In this document: piece after piece, positions 1 to 8,795 of the stretch
Position numbering within the stretch: position 1 is the first letter of the stretch
Layout: each line of letters starts with the position of its first letter
NCBI RefSeq assembly: GCF_012932215.1
Contig: NZ_CP048788.1
Coordinates: 868,001 to 932,000, forward strand
DNA length: 64,000 bases
From: Roseobacter ponti
GTDB taxonomy: Bacteria; Pseudomonadota; Alphaproteobacteria; Rhodobacterales; Rhodobacteraceae
Reading direction: 5' to 3'
The notes under the pieces: generated by a model
The model's input: only the letters and a program-made list of their open reading frames with translations
Told to the model about the DNA's origin: nothing
The model's database searches: none
Program-made: the position numbers and the translations under genes

Positions 1-245
1 ATGAAGCTCAGGGCTGTGGCCGCAGTGGCGATGAAGATCGTGGTCTGGCCGCCGTAGATCATCCGGCTGAAGAGATCGCGTCCTATACTGTCGGTGCCGA
101 GCAGGAACTGGTCTGAGGGCGGCTCCCAGACATCGCCCACAATCTCAGCCATGCCGTAGGGCGCGATCCATCCTGCAAAGATCGCCATGAGAAAAAAGAG
201 GCCGGTGAAAAAGAGGCCGAGGAGGGCGGCGAGGGGTATTCTCAT
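1..245 (-). CDS. ABC transporter permease, DppC/OppC type (partial, N-terminal part)
   Basis: This is the first 81 codons of an inner-membrane permease; the rest lies beyond the left edge. The N-terminus has one hydrophobic segment (about residues 5-30), a periplasmic stretch with the typical GTDSIGRDLFSRMIYG sequence of DppC-type permeases (about residues 50-66), and the start of a second hydrophobic segment. The ATG overlaps the TGA of the DppB-type permease by 4 bases, so the two should be translationally coupled and form the heterodimeric channel of a peptide-type (family 5) importer. The ATPase genes are not in the window. The family call is secure; the substrate is unknown. Confidence 0.88.
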   Translation of the reverse strand, partial: MRIPLAALLGLFFTGLFFLMAIFAGWIAPYGMAEIVGDVWEPPSDQFLLGTDSIGRDLFSRMIYGGQTTIFIATAATALSF

Positions 246-1198
246 TTGGGATGCCTCAGCCGCGGATTGGCGAGGATCGAGACGATATCCGCCACAAGGT
301 TAAGCCCGATATAGACGGCGGCGAAGATCAGACCGCAGGCCTGAACCACGGGGATGTCACGTTTGGCCACATGATCCACGAGGTACTGACCCATACCCGG
401 ATAGGCAAAAACCACCTCCACCACCACGACGCCGACCACAAGATAGGCGAGGTTGATCATGACCACGTTCACGATCGGCGCGATGGCATTCGGAAAGGCG
501 TGTTTGCGGATGATTTTCAGCATCGGCATGCCTTTGAGTTCGGCAGTTTCAATGTAGGCGGACTGCATTACGTTGAGGATCGCCGCCCGGGTCATACGCA
601 TCATATGCGCCAGCACCACAAGCGTGAGCACCATGACGGGAATTGCGATGGCGTTGAGCTTTTGTCCGAGGCTCATGCTGTCGTTGATGATTGCAACAGA
701 GGAAAACCAGCCAAATCTGATCGAAATCCAGTAAATCAGGATATACCCGATCATGAATTCGGGAATGGAGATCGTCGTCAGCGTGACGCCCGAAATGAGT
801 TTATCGGGCCAGCGGTCTTTGTAGCGCACTGCGAGCAGGCCCAGAAATATAGCCAGCGGTACGGAAATCAGAGCGGCCCAGAAGGCGAGAAAAAGTGTGT
901 TGGAGAGCCTGTCGCCCAGGCTTTCGGCGATATCGCGGCCGTTGGTCAGAGCCGTTCCCAGATCGCCCTGCAAAACGCCACCCAGCCATGAGAAATAGCG
1001 AGTCAGCGGCGGATCGTTCAGGCCCAGTTCCGCGCGCAGGTTCGCGAGGTTCTCAGGGGTCGCGGCCTGTCCCAGGATCTGCTGGGCAACATCGCCGGGC
1101 AGGATCGTTGTACCCGCAAAGATCAGAACGGATGCTGCAAAGAGCAGAAGGCAGCCCAGCGCAACGCGCTGAGCCACCAGTTTTAAAATCGGGTGCAT
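242..1198 (-). CDS. ABC transporter permease, DppB/OppB type
   Basis: This is a 318-residue inner-membrane permease of the binding-protein-dependent family that includes DppB and GsiC. An N-terminal transmembrane helix (about 10-30) is followed by a periplasmic stretch and five more helices. The cytoplasmic loop has the EAA-like signature around ETAELKGMPMLKIIRKHAFPNA (about 217-238), which contacts the ATPase. It lies 14 bases downstream of the solute-binding protein gene and overlaps the next permease by 4 bases, which is the usual order of a peptide or nickel-type importer. The substrate cannot be told from the permease. Its neighbours, a CocE-type hydrolase and a glycerate kinase, do not settle it. 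Confidence 0.93.
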   Translation of the reverse strand: MHPILKLVAQRVALGCLLLFAASVLIFAGTTILPGDVAQQILGQAATPENLANLRAELGLNDPPLTRYFSWLGGVLQGDLGTALTNGRDIAESLGDRLSNTLFLAFWAALISVPLAIFLGLLAVRYKDRWPDKLISGVTLTTISIPEFMIGYILIYWISIRFGWFSSVAIINDSMSLGQKLNAIAIPVMVLTLVVLAHMMRMTRAAILNVMQSAYIETAELKGMPMLKIIRKHAFPNAIAPIVNVVMINLAYLVVGVVVVEVVFAYPGMGQYLVDHVAKRDIPVVQACGLIFAAVYIGLNLVADIVSILANPRLRHPK

Positions 1199-1212
1199 CT
1201 GTGCTGCTACCC

Positions 1213-2802
1213 TTACGCGTCAAGCCAGCACTTGATACCGGCCATACAGTTCATGACCGTGAGGTTCGGATCTTCGATCCAGCCGCCGACATTTGAGGCT
1301 ACGCCTTCTACGCTGTCATTGAACATCGGGCAGATCAGACCGCCTTCGTCACGCAGCAGCTTCGCCATCTGCGAATAGATCTCTTTACGTTTTTCGTTGT
1401 CCAGCTCAGCCTTTGCAGAATTCAGCAGGGCGTCGAACTCGTCGTTGAAGAAACGTGTGTCATTCCAGTCGGCAGTCGAAAGATAGGCTGTGGAATACAT
1501 CTGATCCTGCACGGGGCGTCCGGACCAGTAGGAGGCACAGAAGGGCTGCACGTTCCAGATTTCGGACCAGTAGCCGTCGTTGGGCTCACGCTTGATTTCC
1601 AGCGGAATGCCGGCCGCCTGTGCGGACTGCTGGAAAAGAGCCGCTGCATCGACAGCGCCGGGGAAGGCCCCGTCGGCCACCTGCAGGATGATCGGCGAGC
1701 CGTCGTGGCCGGATTTTTTGTAGTGTTCGGCGGCCAGGGCGGCGTCGTAGGTCCGCTGCGGGATCGTATCGTCAAAAAGCGGATAGGCTTTGTTGATCGG
1801 GAAATCGTTGCCCATCGTGCCATAGCCGCGCAGGATTTTGTCCACCAGCTCTTCGCGGTTGATGGCCAGTTTCAGCGCCATGCGCAGATCGGCATTGTCG
1901 AAAGGTGCCGTGTTGCAGTGCATGATAAAGACGTAGTGACCGGGACCGGAGACGGATTTCACATCCACATTCGGTGCACGGTCGAGCAGCTGCGCGATTT
2001 TGGGCTCCACACGGTCAATAATATGTACCTGACCTGATTGCAGCGCAGCTGTCCGCGCAGTGGCGTCATTCAGCGCCAGGACCTCGATCTCATCCGCATG
2101 GCCGATGCTGTCGTCCCAGTAATTGGGGTTTCTCTTAAAGAGGTGCCGTACGCCGGGCTCGTCCACCTCGATCATGTAGGCACCGGTGCCGATGCCGGAT
2201 GCCGGGTCATCGAAGCCACCGTCCGGCTGGATCTGCAGGTGATAATCGGCCAGCAGATAGGGCAGGTCCGCATTCGGTGTGCTCAGTGTCACCTGAAAAT
2301 TGTCGCCATCGACGGCCATGGATTCGATGCCCTGCATGATGCCGAGAGCGCCGGAGGTTGCATCCTCATTGGAATGCCGTTCCATCGTACGCATCACATC
2401 GTCGGGTGTCAGGCTTTTGCCATTGTGAAATTCCACACCTTTGCGGATTTTGAAATTCCATGTTTTGGCATCCGCTGAGGCCTCGATGCTTTCGGCGAGA
2501 CGGTTTTCGATGCTGCCGTCGGGCGCCACGTTGACCAGGCAATCGCCGAAGTTGCGCAGGTTGACGGTCGGTACGGTCGAGGCTGCGAGTGCGGGATCAA
2601 GGCTGTTGGTGCTCTCACCACCCTGGATGCCCATGCGGAGCGTGCCGCCTTTGACGGGGCCTGCGGCTTTCGCAGCTGTGGCGAGAATGGAGTTGGCAAC
2701 CGCGGCGGTCACGCCAAGTGCTGCCGCACGTCCGACGAATTCGCGACGTGTCATAAGACCTTTGGTCACACGGTCACTGTAGTATTTAAGCTGATCGTTC
2801 AT
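1213..2802 (-). CDS. Tat-exported family 5 solute-binding protein of the ABC importer
   Basis: This 529-residue periplasmic protein should capture substrate for the two permeases downstream. The N-terminus carries a twin-arginine export signal (TRREFVG, residues 18-24) followed by an alanine-rich hydrophobic stretch ending in AAKAAG, so export of the folded protein by Tat is likely. The mature part starts KGGTLRMGIQGG and has the family 5 layout, with conserved segments near DVMRTMERH and a C-terminal IKCWLDA tail. An SD-like GGGAG precedes the ATG. Family 5 proteins bind peptides, nickel, opines or other amphipathic ligands; I cannot choose among these. Confidence 0.92.
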   Translation of the reverse strand: MNDQLKYYSDRVTKGLMTRREFVGRAAALGVTAAVANSILATAAKAAGPVKGGTLRMGIQGGESTNSLDPALAASTVPTVNLRNFGDCLVNVAPDGSIENRLAESIEASADAKTWNFKIRKGVEFHNGKSLTPDDVMRTMERHSNEDATSGALGIMQGIESMAVDGDNFQVTLSTPNADLPYLLADYHLQIQPDGGFDDPASGIGTGAYMIEVDEPGVRHLFKRNPNYWDDSIGHADEIEVLALNDATARTAALQSGQVHIIDRVEPKIAQLLDRAPNVDVKSVSGPGHYVFIMHCNTAPFDNADLRMALKLAINREELVDKILRGYGTMGNDFPINKAYPLFDDTIPQRTYDAALAAEHYKKSGHDGSPIILQVADGAFPGAVDAAALFQQSAQAAGIPLEIKREPNDGYWSEIWNVQPFCASYWSGRPVQDQMYSTAYLSTADWNDTRFFNDEFDALLNSAKAELDNEKRKEIYSQMAKLLRDEGGLICPMFNDSVEGVASNVGGWIEDPNLTVMNCMAGIKCWLDA

Positions 2803-2835
2803 TTGAATCTCCCGGTTGGATTGCGTTTACAGCGC

Positions 2836-2853
2836 ATTTTTATGATTTTTATG
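2836..2853. repeat. Tandem 9-bp repeat in the promoter gap before the ABC operon
   Basis: ATTTTTATG occurs twice head to tail in the 118-base gap between the binding-protein gene and the CocE-like gene. It is the only AT-rich stretch there. It could supply promoter elements for the importer operon read leftwards, but I see no clear -35/-10 pair. Confidence 0.4.
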
Positions 2854-2920
2854 ATGGCCAAAGCTTGCGCATTTCCGGCGGCGTCGCAAGGGCTATTGCC
2901 GATAAATGATTGCGCCGGAC

Positions 2921-4909
2921 CTAAAGGTGATCGCGCGCAATCTGGTCTTTGATGTCGCGTTCATAGACCAGTTCGTCATTTTCATAGGCTTCAATGCGGG
3001 CCTCAAGGAAAAACTCGGTTTTGTCCGACCACATGCGCGACCGCGTTTCGGTGCGCAGGCGGATGCCGTCGCGCTCCGTTTCTTCGGTCCAGTGGCATGC
3101 GCCGCGCGCGGAAAGCGGGTTGTCGGGGTGGATGCTCCATGTTTCGCGCGCAAGTCCGCCCGAGATCAGCCCGTGCTCTGTATCGCGCAGTTTGCCGAAA
3201 TCGTCGCGGATGTGCAGGTGCACCTCGCCGCTGTTCATATCGGTTTCGCGTCTGCGGCTTTTTGCGGGCGCGCGCAGGGTTTCGGTCTGCCAGGGGGCGG
3301 CGGCATCGGGTGGCGCAAAACTGCATTCGTCGCCCCGCGCGGTGCGCCGGACCGGAAGGTGCAGTGCCCCTTTGGTTAGGGTGATTTCCGCGCTTTCAGG
3401 GGCGGGCCAGATCAGTGGCCAGTATGCCGTCGAGATCGCAACACGCAGACGGTGGCCGGCGGGCAGGCGGTAAGCGATCTGATCCAGACACACCTCAATA
3501 TCCACAATCTCGCCCGGGGTCAGAGGGGCGGGATCACTGTGTCCGGATCTGTGTGAGAGGTTCAGCACACCGTATGTGATCCGCGTGCTCGCGCCATCGG
3601 GATGTATGTGATTGAGGCGGACAGCAATCTGCGCCTGGGTCTGATCTGCCGCAAGCGACAGCCGCACGACAGGTGCGCCGAAAATATCGGTGTCCTGCTC
3701 CAGCGGGCCGGTATCAAAGCAGGCCGAACGTGCGTCATCGTCGCGCTGATCTCCCGGCATTTCCGGCCCGAGCCAGATCGCGCAGTACTCGCCGGCCTCT
3801 GCCCCGCAGTCCTGCGGCGAGCGTACCCGGGCGTTAAGCCGTGCCGGCCCGTCCGAGAGGCCGTTGGCGGTGAGGTAGAGCGTGCGGTGCGGCATATGTG
3901 CAGTGGCGCCGTCGGCCTCGGCGACCCACCGTCCGGGGCGTTCTGCGTACCAGCGCTCGGGGCGCACGCCGTCCAGGATAAAGGCGCGATAATCCGGATC
4001 ATCCGGCACGCCGGTATCTTTGTCTTTCAGCCAGTGATCCCACCAGCGCAATGCTTCCTGCAGAAAACCGATGCGTGGTTCGGGCACCGCAAAATGAGGG
4101 TACTTGTGCACCCAGGGTCCGGTGATGCCTTTGGCGCCCGTGATACCGGTCACGATCTGCGGCACGGCGTTCTTATAGGCGTCGCCCCAGCCGCCGATGG
4201 CCAGCACCTTTGCTTTGATCGCCCCGTAGTTTTCAATCACCGAGCCATGCCGCCAGTAGGCATCACGGCGCTGGTGGCGCAGCCAGACGGAGGGCAGAAA
4301 GGGTTCGTTCTCCAGCCGCTGCATCCACATTTCGCGCCAGTTGTCACGCAGAGCAGGGTCGGGCGCGCGTGAGGAATAGGCCCACATCGTCGCCCCCCAG
4401 CCGAGGTTTTCGTTGAGCAGGCAGCCACCTTTGTAATGGATATCATCGGCGAAGCGATCGACCGTGGAGCAGAGCGTGATGACTGCTTTCAGCGGGGGAG
4501 GGACCAGGGCTGCAACCTGCAGTCCGTTGAAACCGCCCCAGCTGATGCCCATCATGCCGACGTTGCCCGAACACCAGGGCTGTGCGGCAAGCCAGGCGAT
4601 CACTTCGACAGCGTCGGTGAGCTCCAGTGCGGTGTACTCATCCTCCATCAGACCTTCGCTGTCGCCGTTGCCGCGGATATCGACGCGGATGCAGGCATAG
4701 CCGCGCGCTGCAAACCACGGGTGAGTCAGCGCATCGCGCGCACAGGTGCCGTCGCGCTTGCGATAGGGCAGATATTCAAGGATTGCAGGCACCGGATCGT
4801 CTCCGGCATCGACGGGCCGCCAGACCCGCGCGGAAAGACGGCAGCCATCTGACAGGGTGATGCCCATATCGGGCAGCTCTTCGATCTCGCGCAGGGTGTT
4901 CTCAGTCAT
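2921..4909 (-). CDS. CocE/NonD family hydrolase (X-Pro dipeptidyl-peptidase S15-like)
   Basis: This 662-residue serine hydrolase has the CocE/NonD layout: an N-terminal alpha/beta-hydrolase domain (about 15-290), then the C-terminal jelly-roll 'X-Pro dipeptidyl-peptidase' domain. The nucleophile elbow GISWGG places Ser123 as the catalytic serine. Asp in the GGWGDAY segment and His in the HKYPHF segment are the likely remaining triad members. No signal peptide is visible, so it is probably cytoplasmic. Family members cleave esters or acyl-peptide bonds. It lies immediately upstream of the importer on the same strand, so it may process the imported compound; that is inference only. The roughly 280 C-terminal residues are longer than in minimal CocE. 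Confidence 0.88.
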   Translation of the reverse strand: MTENTLREIEELPDMGITLSDGCRLSARVWRPVDAGDDPVPAILEYLPYRKRDGTCARDALTHPWFAARGYACIRVDIRGNGDSEGLMEDEYTALELTDAVEVIAWLAAQPWCSGNVGMMGISWGGFNGLQVAALVPPPLKAVITLCSTVDRFADDIHYKGGCLLNENLGWGATMWAYSSRAPDPALRDNWREMWMQRLENEPFLPSVWLRHQRRDAYWRHGSVIENYGAIKAKVLAIGGWGDAYKNAVPQIVTGITGAKGITGPWVHKYPHFAVPEPRIGFLQEALRWWDHWLKDKDTGVPDDPDYRAFILDGVRPERWYAERPGRWVAEADGATAHMPHRTLYLTANGLSDGPARLNARVRSPQDCGAEAGEYCAIWLGPEMPGDQRDDDARSACFDTGPLEQDTDIFGAPVVRLSLAADQTQAQIAVRLNHIHPDGASTRITYGVLNLSHRSGHSDPAPLTPGEIVDIEVCLDQIAYRLPAGHRLRVAISTAYWPLIWPAPESAEITLTKGALHLPVRRTARGDECSFAPPDAAAPWQTETLRAPAKSRRRETDMNSGEVHLHIRDDFGKLRDTEHGLISGGLARETWSIHPDNPLSARGACHWTEETERDGIRLRTETRSRMWSDKTEFFLEARIEAYENDELVYERDIKDQIARDHL

Positions 4910-4954
4910 GCGCTGACGGTTGCCGGAGCGGCAGATTCTGTCAAGCGCGGGCGA

Positions 4955-6064
4955 TCACGCCTTGAGAGCGATCACCAGGTCCATCACGTTGGTGCCCGTG
5001 GGCCCGGTGCGCAACAGCGCACCGCGTGCGTCAAGCCAGGGGCCCGCGTCGGCACGTTTCAGCGCGTCGTCGCCTGATGCTTCCCAGGTATCACCATCAA
5101 CAAGCGCACCTGCCGCATCGGTGGGCCCGTCGGTGCCGTCGGTGCCTGCGACCAGCACCTGCAGCCCGTGAGTGCCGGAAATCCCGCGCGCGATCAGCAG
5201 GGCCAGCGCCTGGTTGCGTCCGCCCTGACCGGGGTTTTCCGGTAGCACGACGGTGGGCTCCCCGCCGAAAAGATGCAGGCCCGGCGCCCCGGACTTCAGT
5301 CGTTCCACAATCTGCGGTGCGATGGTGTTGATGTCATCGTACAGGGTCTCCGCATTGGTCTGCACAGGCAGGCCCCGCTCTGCGGCCGCGGCCGAGACGG
5401 CGGCGCGGGCGATATGGTTACTTGCCACGATGCGCGGGTGAAACTCGAAGGGGGGATCTTCCGGTGCGTCTCCGATGCCTGAGCCAATCACCGACAGCGC
5501 ATCGCCCTCCACATCAGAGATCGCCAGCGTGCTGACCCGCGCCCCCTTAAATTCCCGGAGCAGTGCCCCGCCCTTGACGCGGCTCAGTTTTTTGCGGGCG
5601 GCGTTCATGGCATGTATGTCCGCGCCCGAGGCCAGCATTTCGCGCGCCCGCGCACTCAGCCCTGCCAGATCGAGCCCGTCCACCGGGTCTTCGGCCAGTG
5701 CCGAGGCCCCCCCCGAGACCAGCATCATCAGATGACTGCCCTGCGCCACGGCACCCACTACCTCGCGGATGCGGGCACCGGCTTTCAGCGAGTTTTCATC
5801 CAGGACGGGGTGAGCCGCCTCGATGATTTCCGCGTGATCGGGGGCATCCGCGCTGTGACCGTATTTGGTCACAATCAGCAGCGGTACCTCGCCGAACTGA
5901 TCCGCCGCCGCGCGCGCCATTGCAGCGGCGGCTTTGCCCACGGCGATGATCTGATCCGGCGTGGGGCAGGGCGTATCGATCAGCGCACCGGCGACAGATG
6001 TATCGCCGCGCACGGCCCTGACGCCCGCGTCAAAGAGCGCCCTGAGAAGGTCTTTGTTCTGCAT
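4955..6064 (-). CDS. Glycerate 2-kinase, GckA/MOFRL family
   Basis: This 369-residue kinase of the GckA/TtuD/MOFRL family makes 2-phosphoglycerate from D-glycerate and ATP (older annotations call it hydroxypyruvate reductase). Family landmarks are the VGKAAAAMA segment, the LVSGGASAL glycine-serine loop, and the C-terminal MOFRL domain starting around GGEPTVVLPENPGQGGRNQALAL and running through GTDGTDGPTDAAGA. I start at the ATG at 6064, because the reading frame further upstream has only a TTG and the family usually begins near this point. It lies 42 bases after dtd on the same strand. The role is probably photorespiratory/serine-cycle or glycerate use. Confidence 0.9.
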   Translation of the reverse strand: MQNKDLLRALFDAGVRAVRGDTSVAGALIDTPCPTPDQIIAVGKAAAAMARAAADQFGEVPLLIVTKYGHSADAPDHAEIIEAAHPVLDENSLKAGARIREVVGAVAQGSHLMMLVSGGASALAEDPVDGLDLAGLSARAREMLASGADIHAMNAARKKLSRVKGGALLREFKGARVSTLAISDVEGDALSVIGSGIGDAPEDPPFEFHPRIVASNHIARAAVSAAAAERGLPVQTNAETLYDDINTIAPQIVERLKSGAPGLHLFGGEPTVVLPENPGQGGRNQALALLIARGISGTHGLQVLVAGTDGTDGPTDAAGALVDGDTWEASGDDALKRADAGPWLDARGALLRTGPTGTNVMDLVIALKA

Positions 6065-6106
6065 AGCCGGATTTCTGCCTGTGAACGTGACGGCTGACAA
6101 GTCTGC

Positions 6107-6553
6107 TCAGGGATTTTCTGTGTCGAGCCAGAGTGTGACGGGGCCATCATTGACGAGTGCCACCTTCATATCCGCTCCGAACCGCCCGGTTTCGACGGGG
6201 ATGTTCAGGTCCCGCAGGCAATGAGCAAACTGCAGATACAGCGTTTCGGCCTCATCGGGTTTTGCGGCCCGCGAGAATCCGGGGCGGTTGCCGCGCGAGG
6301 TGTCTGCGGCGAGGGTGAACTGGCTTACCACAAGTGCCCCGCCCCCGGTCTGTGTGAGCGAGAGGTTCATCCTGCCCTCCGGGTCCTGAAAGATGCGCAG
6401 TTTTGAGATCTTTGCCGCCATGGCGCGGACGGTATCAAAATCGTCGCCGGGCATTGCGCAGACCAGAATGAGCAGCCCGGGCCCGGTCCGGCCGGTCACG
6501 ACGCCGTCGACGGTGACGGAAGCCTCGGAGACCCGTTGCAGCAGGGCCCTCAT
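6107..6553 (-). CDS. dtd: D-aminoacyl-tRNA deacylase
   Basis: This 148-residue cytoplasmic enzyme hydrolyses D-aminoacyl-tRNAs (and glycyl-tRNA-Ala), keeping D-amino acids out of proteins. The length is standard. Both family motifs are present: SQFTLAAD at 77-84 (family SQFTL.A) and NDGPVT at 135-140 (family N.GPVT), which build the active site across the dimer. The start [13 protein letters not shown] is the canonical Dtd N-terminus. The gene overlaps the nitroreductase gene by 4 bases and so belongs to the same transcription unit, which runs on to the glycerate kinase. Confidence 0.97.
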   Translation of the reverse strand: MRALLQRVSEASVTVDGVVTGRTGPGLLILVCAMPGDDFDTVRAMAAKISKLRIFQDPEGRMNLSLTQTGGGALVVSQFTLAADTSRGNRPGFSRAAKPDEAETLYLQFAHCLRDLNIPVETGRFGADMKVALVNDGPVTLWLDTENP

Positions 6554-7221
6554 GATCGCAGGTCCAGAATATCCGCGACCCCGGCGCGTTCGGTGCGAAA
6601 CCCGTTGGCCGGATGATCTGTGTCCGCATAGCCAAAGGAGATGGCGCAGAGCACCATGCGATCCTCCGGCAGGTCGAAGTGTCGGCGCACAAAGCCTGCA
6701 TAAAAGGCGATGGCCGCCTGGGCGATTGTGTCAATGCCCCGGGCGCGGGCGGCCAGCGTAAAGGCTGTGACAAAGCCGCCGGTGTCCATCGCGCCGTACG
6801 CACCGAGTGCGCGCGGGCTGGTGATGATCGCCACGTGCGGCGCATCGAAAAGGGCATAGTTGCGCATCATCTGTGCCGCTGAGGCTGCACGGTCACCTTT
6901 CGTCACGCCCACTGCTTCGTAAAGCTGCCAGCCGCAGGACCGGCGCCTGTCGCCGTAGATGCCGGGATAGCCGTCGGGCGGGTCGAGATCGGGCGCGGGG
7001 GTGCCGGCGGCCACGGCCTCCTGCAACGTGCTGCGAAACTGCTCCGTCGCATCGCCGGTGGTCACTGTGATCTGCCAGGGCTGCGCATTGCACCAGGACG
7101 GCACATGGCGCGCGGCATCAATGATGGCTTCAATGTCATCTCGTGGTACAGGGTCGTGGCGGAAAGCCCGGCAGGAATAACGGGCCTGTAACAGGCTTGT
7201 GAGGGTGTCGTAGTCGCTCAT
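6550..7221 (-). CDS. Nitroreductase family flavoprotein
   Basis: This 223-residue FMN oxidoreductase of the nitroreductase superfamily shows the N-terminal family signature [21 protein letters not shown] (about 14-34) and the [10 protein letters not shown] segment (about 44-53), which binds FMN phosphate. The GSFGYAD-like FMN-binding region near the C-terminus reads [13 protein letters not shown]. Natural substrates in this superfamily are diverse (quinones, nitro-aromatics, BluB-like reactions), and the sequence does not identify one. It is translationally coupled at both ends: the start overlaps the zinc-ribbon gene and the stop overlaps dtd, each by 4 bases. Confidence 0.92.
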   Translation of the reverse strand: MSDYDTLTSLLQARYSCRAFRHDPVPRDDIEAIIDAARHVPSWCNAQPWQITVTTGDATEQFRSTLQEAVAAGTPAPDLDPPDGYPGIYGDRRRSCGWQLYEAVGVTKGDRAASAAQMMRNYALFDAPHVAIITSPRALGAYGAMDTGGFVTAFTLAARARGIDTIAQAAIAFYAGFVRRHFDLPEDRMVLCAISFGYADTDHPANGFRTERAGVADILDLRS

Positions 7222-8339
7222 TGGTTCATCGCATAGAGATAGCCGACGCCGGCCGCAATAATCGCCCCCGCGATGACCGCAAGCGCGATCTTAACCGTTG
7301 ACCAGGGCCGCTCGCCCTGGACCTTGCCCGTGCGCCCGTTGACGACAAAGCGGTAGGTCTCGCCGCGGTATTTATAGGCCGCCAGCCAGACCGGCAGCAG
7401 CACATGTTTGAAGGTCACATCGCGCACGGTCGTGTCCACCGAATGAATGCGCTGGCGGTCTCCGCCGATGTCAAAGCGGATGTCGCGGGCGATGGTCGCA
7501 TCCATGATCCCGCGTGCCTCGGCAAAGCCTTCCTCAAGGGTTACGGCATAGCCTTCGGCGCGGAAGCCGGCGAGGTATTCGGGCGTGTAGGGCTCGAGTG
7601 CGGCCAGATCCCACGGGGCCAGCGCATCAGTAAACCGTTTGGGCAGGCTACGGGAGGCAAGCACCAACACATCGTCGAAGAACCGAGCAACGCGGCCGCT
7701 GACTGAGCGCCAGCGCACTTTGGCCACCCGCACTTTCTCCGGACCCTCTTTGCGCATCACCGTGCGGGTCTCGTAATAAACTGTGCCACGCTCGCCGGTA
7801 TAGCCCGACGCGGTATCGGCGTCGAAGGTCCAGTAGGGGACATAGATACCCTGCATTCTGCGCCCTTTGCGCGCGTAGTCTTTGAGGCCTGAGGGGGCAA
7901 ACCACAAAGCGCCGAGCCAGTCGTTCATCGCCGCATGCGCGGTCGGTTCATCAAGGCCAAAGGGCAGAACAGCCCGTGGTTTGATATGCCGGTGGGTGCC
8001 GGTATCGGCGACCACGGGGGTGGCGCAGAAGGGGCATTCGGTGGCGTGCACCTGCGGGTCAAATTCCACTTCGGCCGCGCAGTTGGGACATTTGGACACC
8101 CGGGTGACTTCCATATCCGCCCGGGGCAGGGCGTCGCTCAGCGCATCCTGAAAATCAAGCTCGCGGATGGTGGCGGCGCGCCAGGGGCCGTGATCGAGAG
8201 GTTCGGTATTGCCGCAATGATCGCAGATCATCTGCCCTGCGCCAGGATCAAAGCGCAGATCTGATCCGCAGGTATCGCAGGGGAAATGATGCTCTGCCTG
8301 GGGTGCGGGCGGGGCGGTGGGCGGCAGATCAGAAGCCAT
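7218..8339 (-). CDS. Membrane-anchored double zinc-ribbon protein (TFIIB-type zinc ribbon family)
   Basis: This 373-residue protein has two N-terminal zinc ribbons, Cys21/24-Cys39/42 and Cys84/87-Cys102/105. A long conserved central domain follows (with the IYVPYWTFDADTASGYTGERG segment), and the C-terminus has a single transmembrane helix (about 345-368). Automated pipelines often call it 'primosomal protein N-prime', but there is no helicase domain. I start at the ATG at 8339, two bases after the upstream cytochrome gene, because the frame further up shows no family-like sequence. It is the last specific member of the XpaC-TelA-SPFH block, and the anchor suggests that it works at the membrane. 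Its function is unknown. Confidence 0.85.
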   Translation of the reverse strand: MASDLPPTAPPAPQAEHHFPCDTCGSDLRFDPGAGQMICDHCGNTEPLDHGPWRAATIRELDFQDALSDALPRADMEVTRVSKCPNCAAEVEFDPQVHATECPFCATPVVADTGTHRHIKPRAVLPFGLDEPTAHAAMNDWLGALWFAPSGLKDYARKGRRMQGIYVPYWTFDADTASGYTGERGTVYYETRTVMRKEGPEKVRVAKVRWRSVSGRVARFFDDVLVLASRSLPKRFTDALAPWDLAALEPYTPEYLAGFRAEGYAVTLEEGFAEARGIMDATIARDIRFDIGGDRQRIHSVDTTVRDVTFKHVLLPVWLAAYKYRGETYRFVVNGRTGKVQGERPWSTVKIALAVIAGAIIAAGVGYLYAMNQ

Positions 8340-8341
8340 GT

Positions 8342-8758
8342 CTATCCTTTCCGCACAGGCAGCATGCGGCGCAGCGCGCCATCGTTCAGCGTCGTGCTGC
8401 GCCACAGATTGAAGATGCCGTGCAGCAGGCCCGCGCCCAGCAATGCGACCAGCAGACTGCGCGGCGAGGGACCAGGCAGCACATTGCCTGTGGCCGCTGT
8501 AAGAACGGCCAGCGCACTCCATCCAAGCAGGGCATAAAGCGCGCGGTGTGCCCAGGGGTGGGCCGCGCGCAGCCCGCCGGTGAGCTTCGGCCCAGGGCCG
8601 TTCATCAGCCCGAAAGCAAGTGCGAGGCCCGTCATCGCAAGCCCGGCCAGCCCGAAGATCCAGGACAGCACAGCGTGGCTGCTGCCAGCCGCGAGCAGCA
8701 GCATCAGCAGGCAGAGCACCGACCAGTGCAGAATAACGGTGAGGGTGCGGCGGTTCAC
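8342..8758 (-). CDS. Small cytochrome b561-like membrane protein (paralogue B)
   Basis: This 138-residue integral membrane protein has about four transmembrane helices. Histidines that could bind haem lie in or near them: His11 (helix 1), His28 (helix 2), His67/His71 (helix 3) and His113 (helix 4). It shares with the adjacent larger protein the loop PGPKL.G.LR followed by H...HR, and the tail LW-R...LND-ALR-M-P, so the two are tandem paralogues. It probably belongs to the cytochrome b/b6 or b561 superfamily; haem binding is inferred from histidine placement only. The gene is two bases from the zinc-ribbon gene. Confidence 0.75.
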   Translation of the reverse strand: MNRRTLTVILHWSVLCLLMLLLAAGSSHAVLSWIFGLAGLAMTGLALAFGLMNGPGPKLTGGLRAAHPWAHRALYALLGWSALAVLTAATGNVLPGPSPRSLLVALLGAGLLHGIFNLWRSTTLNDGALRRMLPVRKG

Positions 8759-8795
8759 CGGGCGGCTCCTTTACCGTGCAACGGCGGGCTGCCTT

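Noticed and set aside
251-991. Long histidine-rich frame antisense to the DppB-type permease
   Set aside because: Its composition (His/Asp/Arg-rich) is that of an antisense shadow of a membrane-protein gene in high-GC DNA.
8342-8522. Upstream extension of the zinc-ribbon protein to 434 residues
   Set aside because: The extra 61 residues overlap the cytochrome gene in another frame and are unlike the family; the ATG two bases after the cytochrome gene is used.
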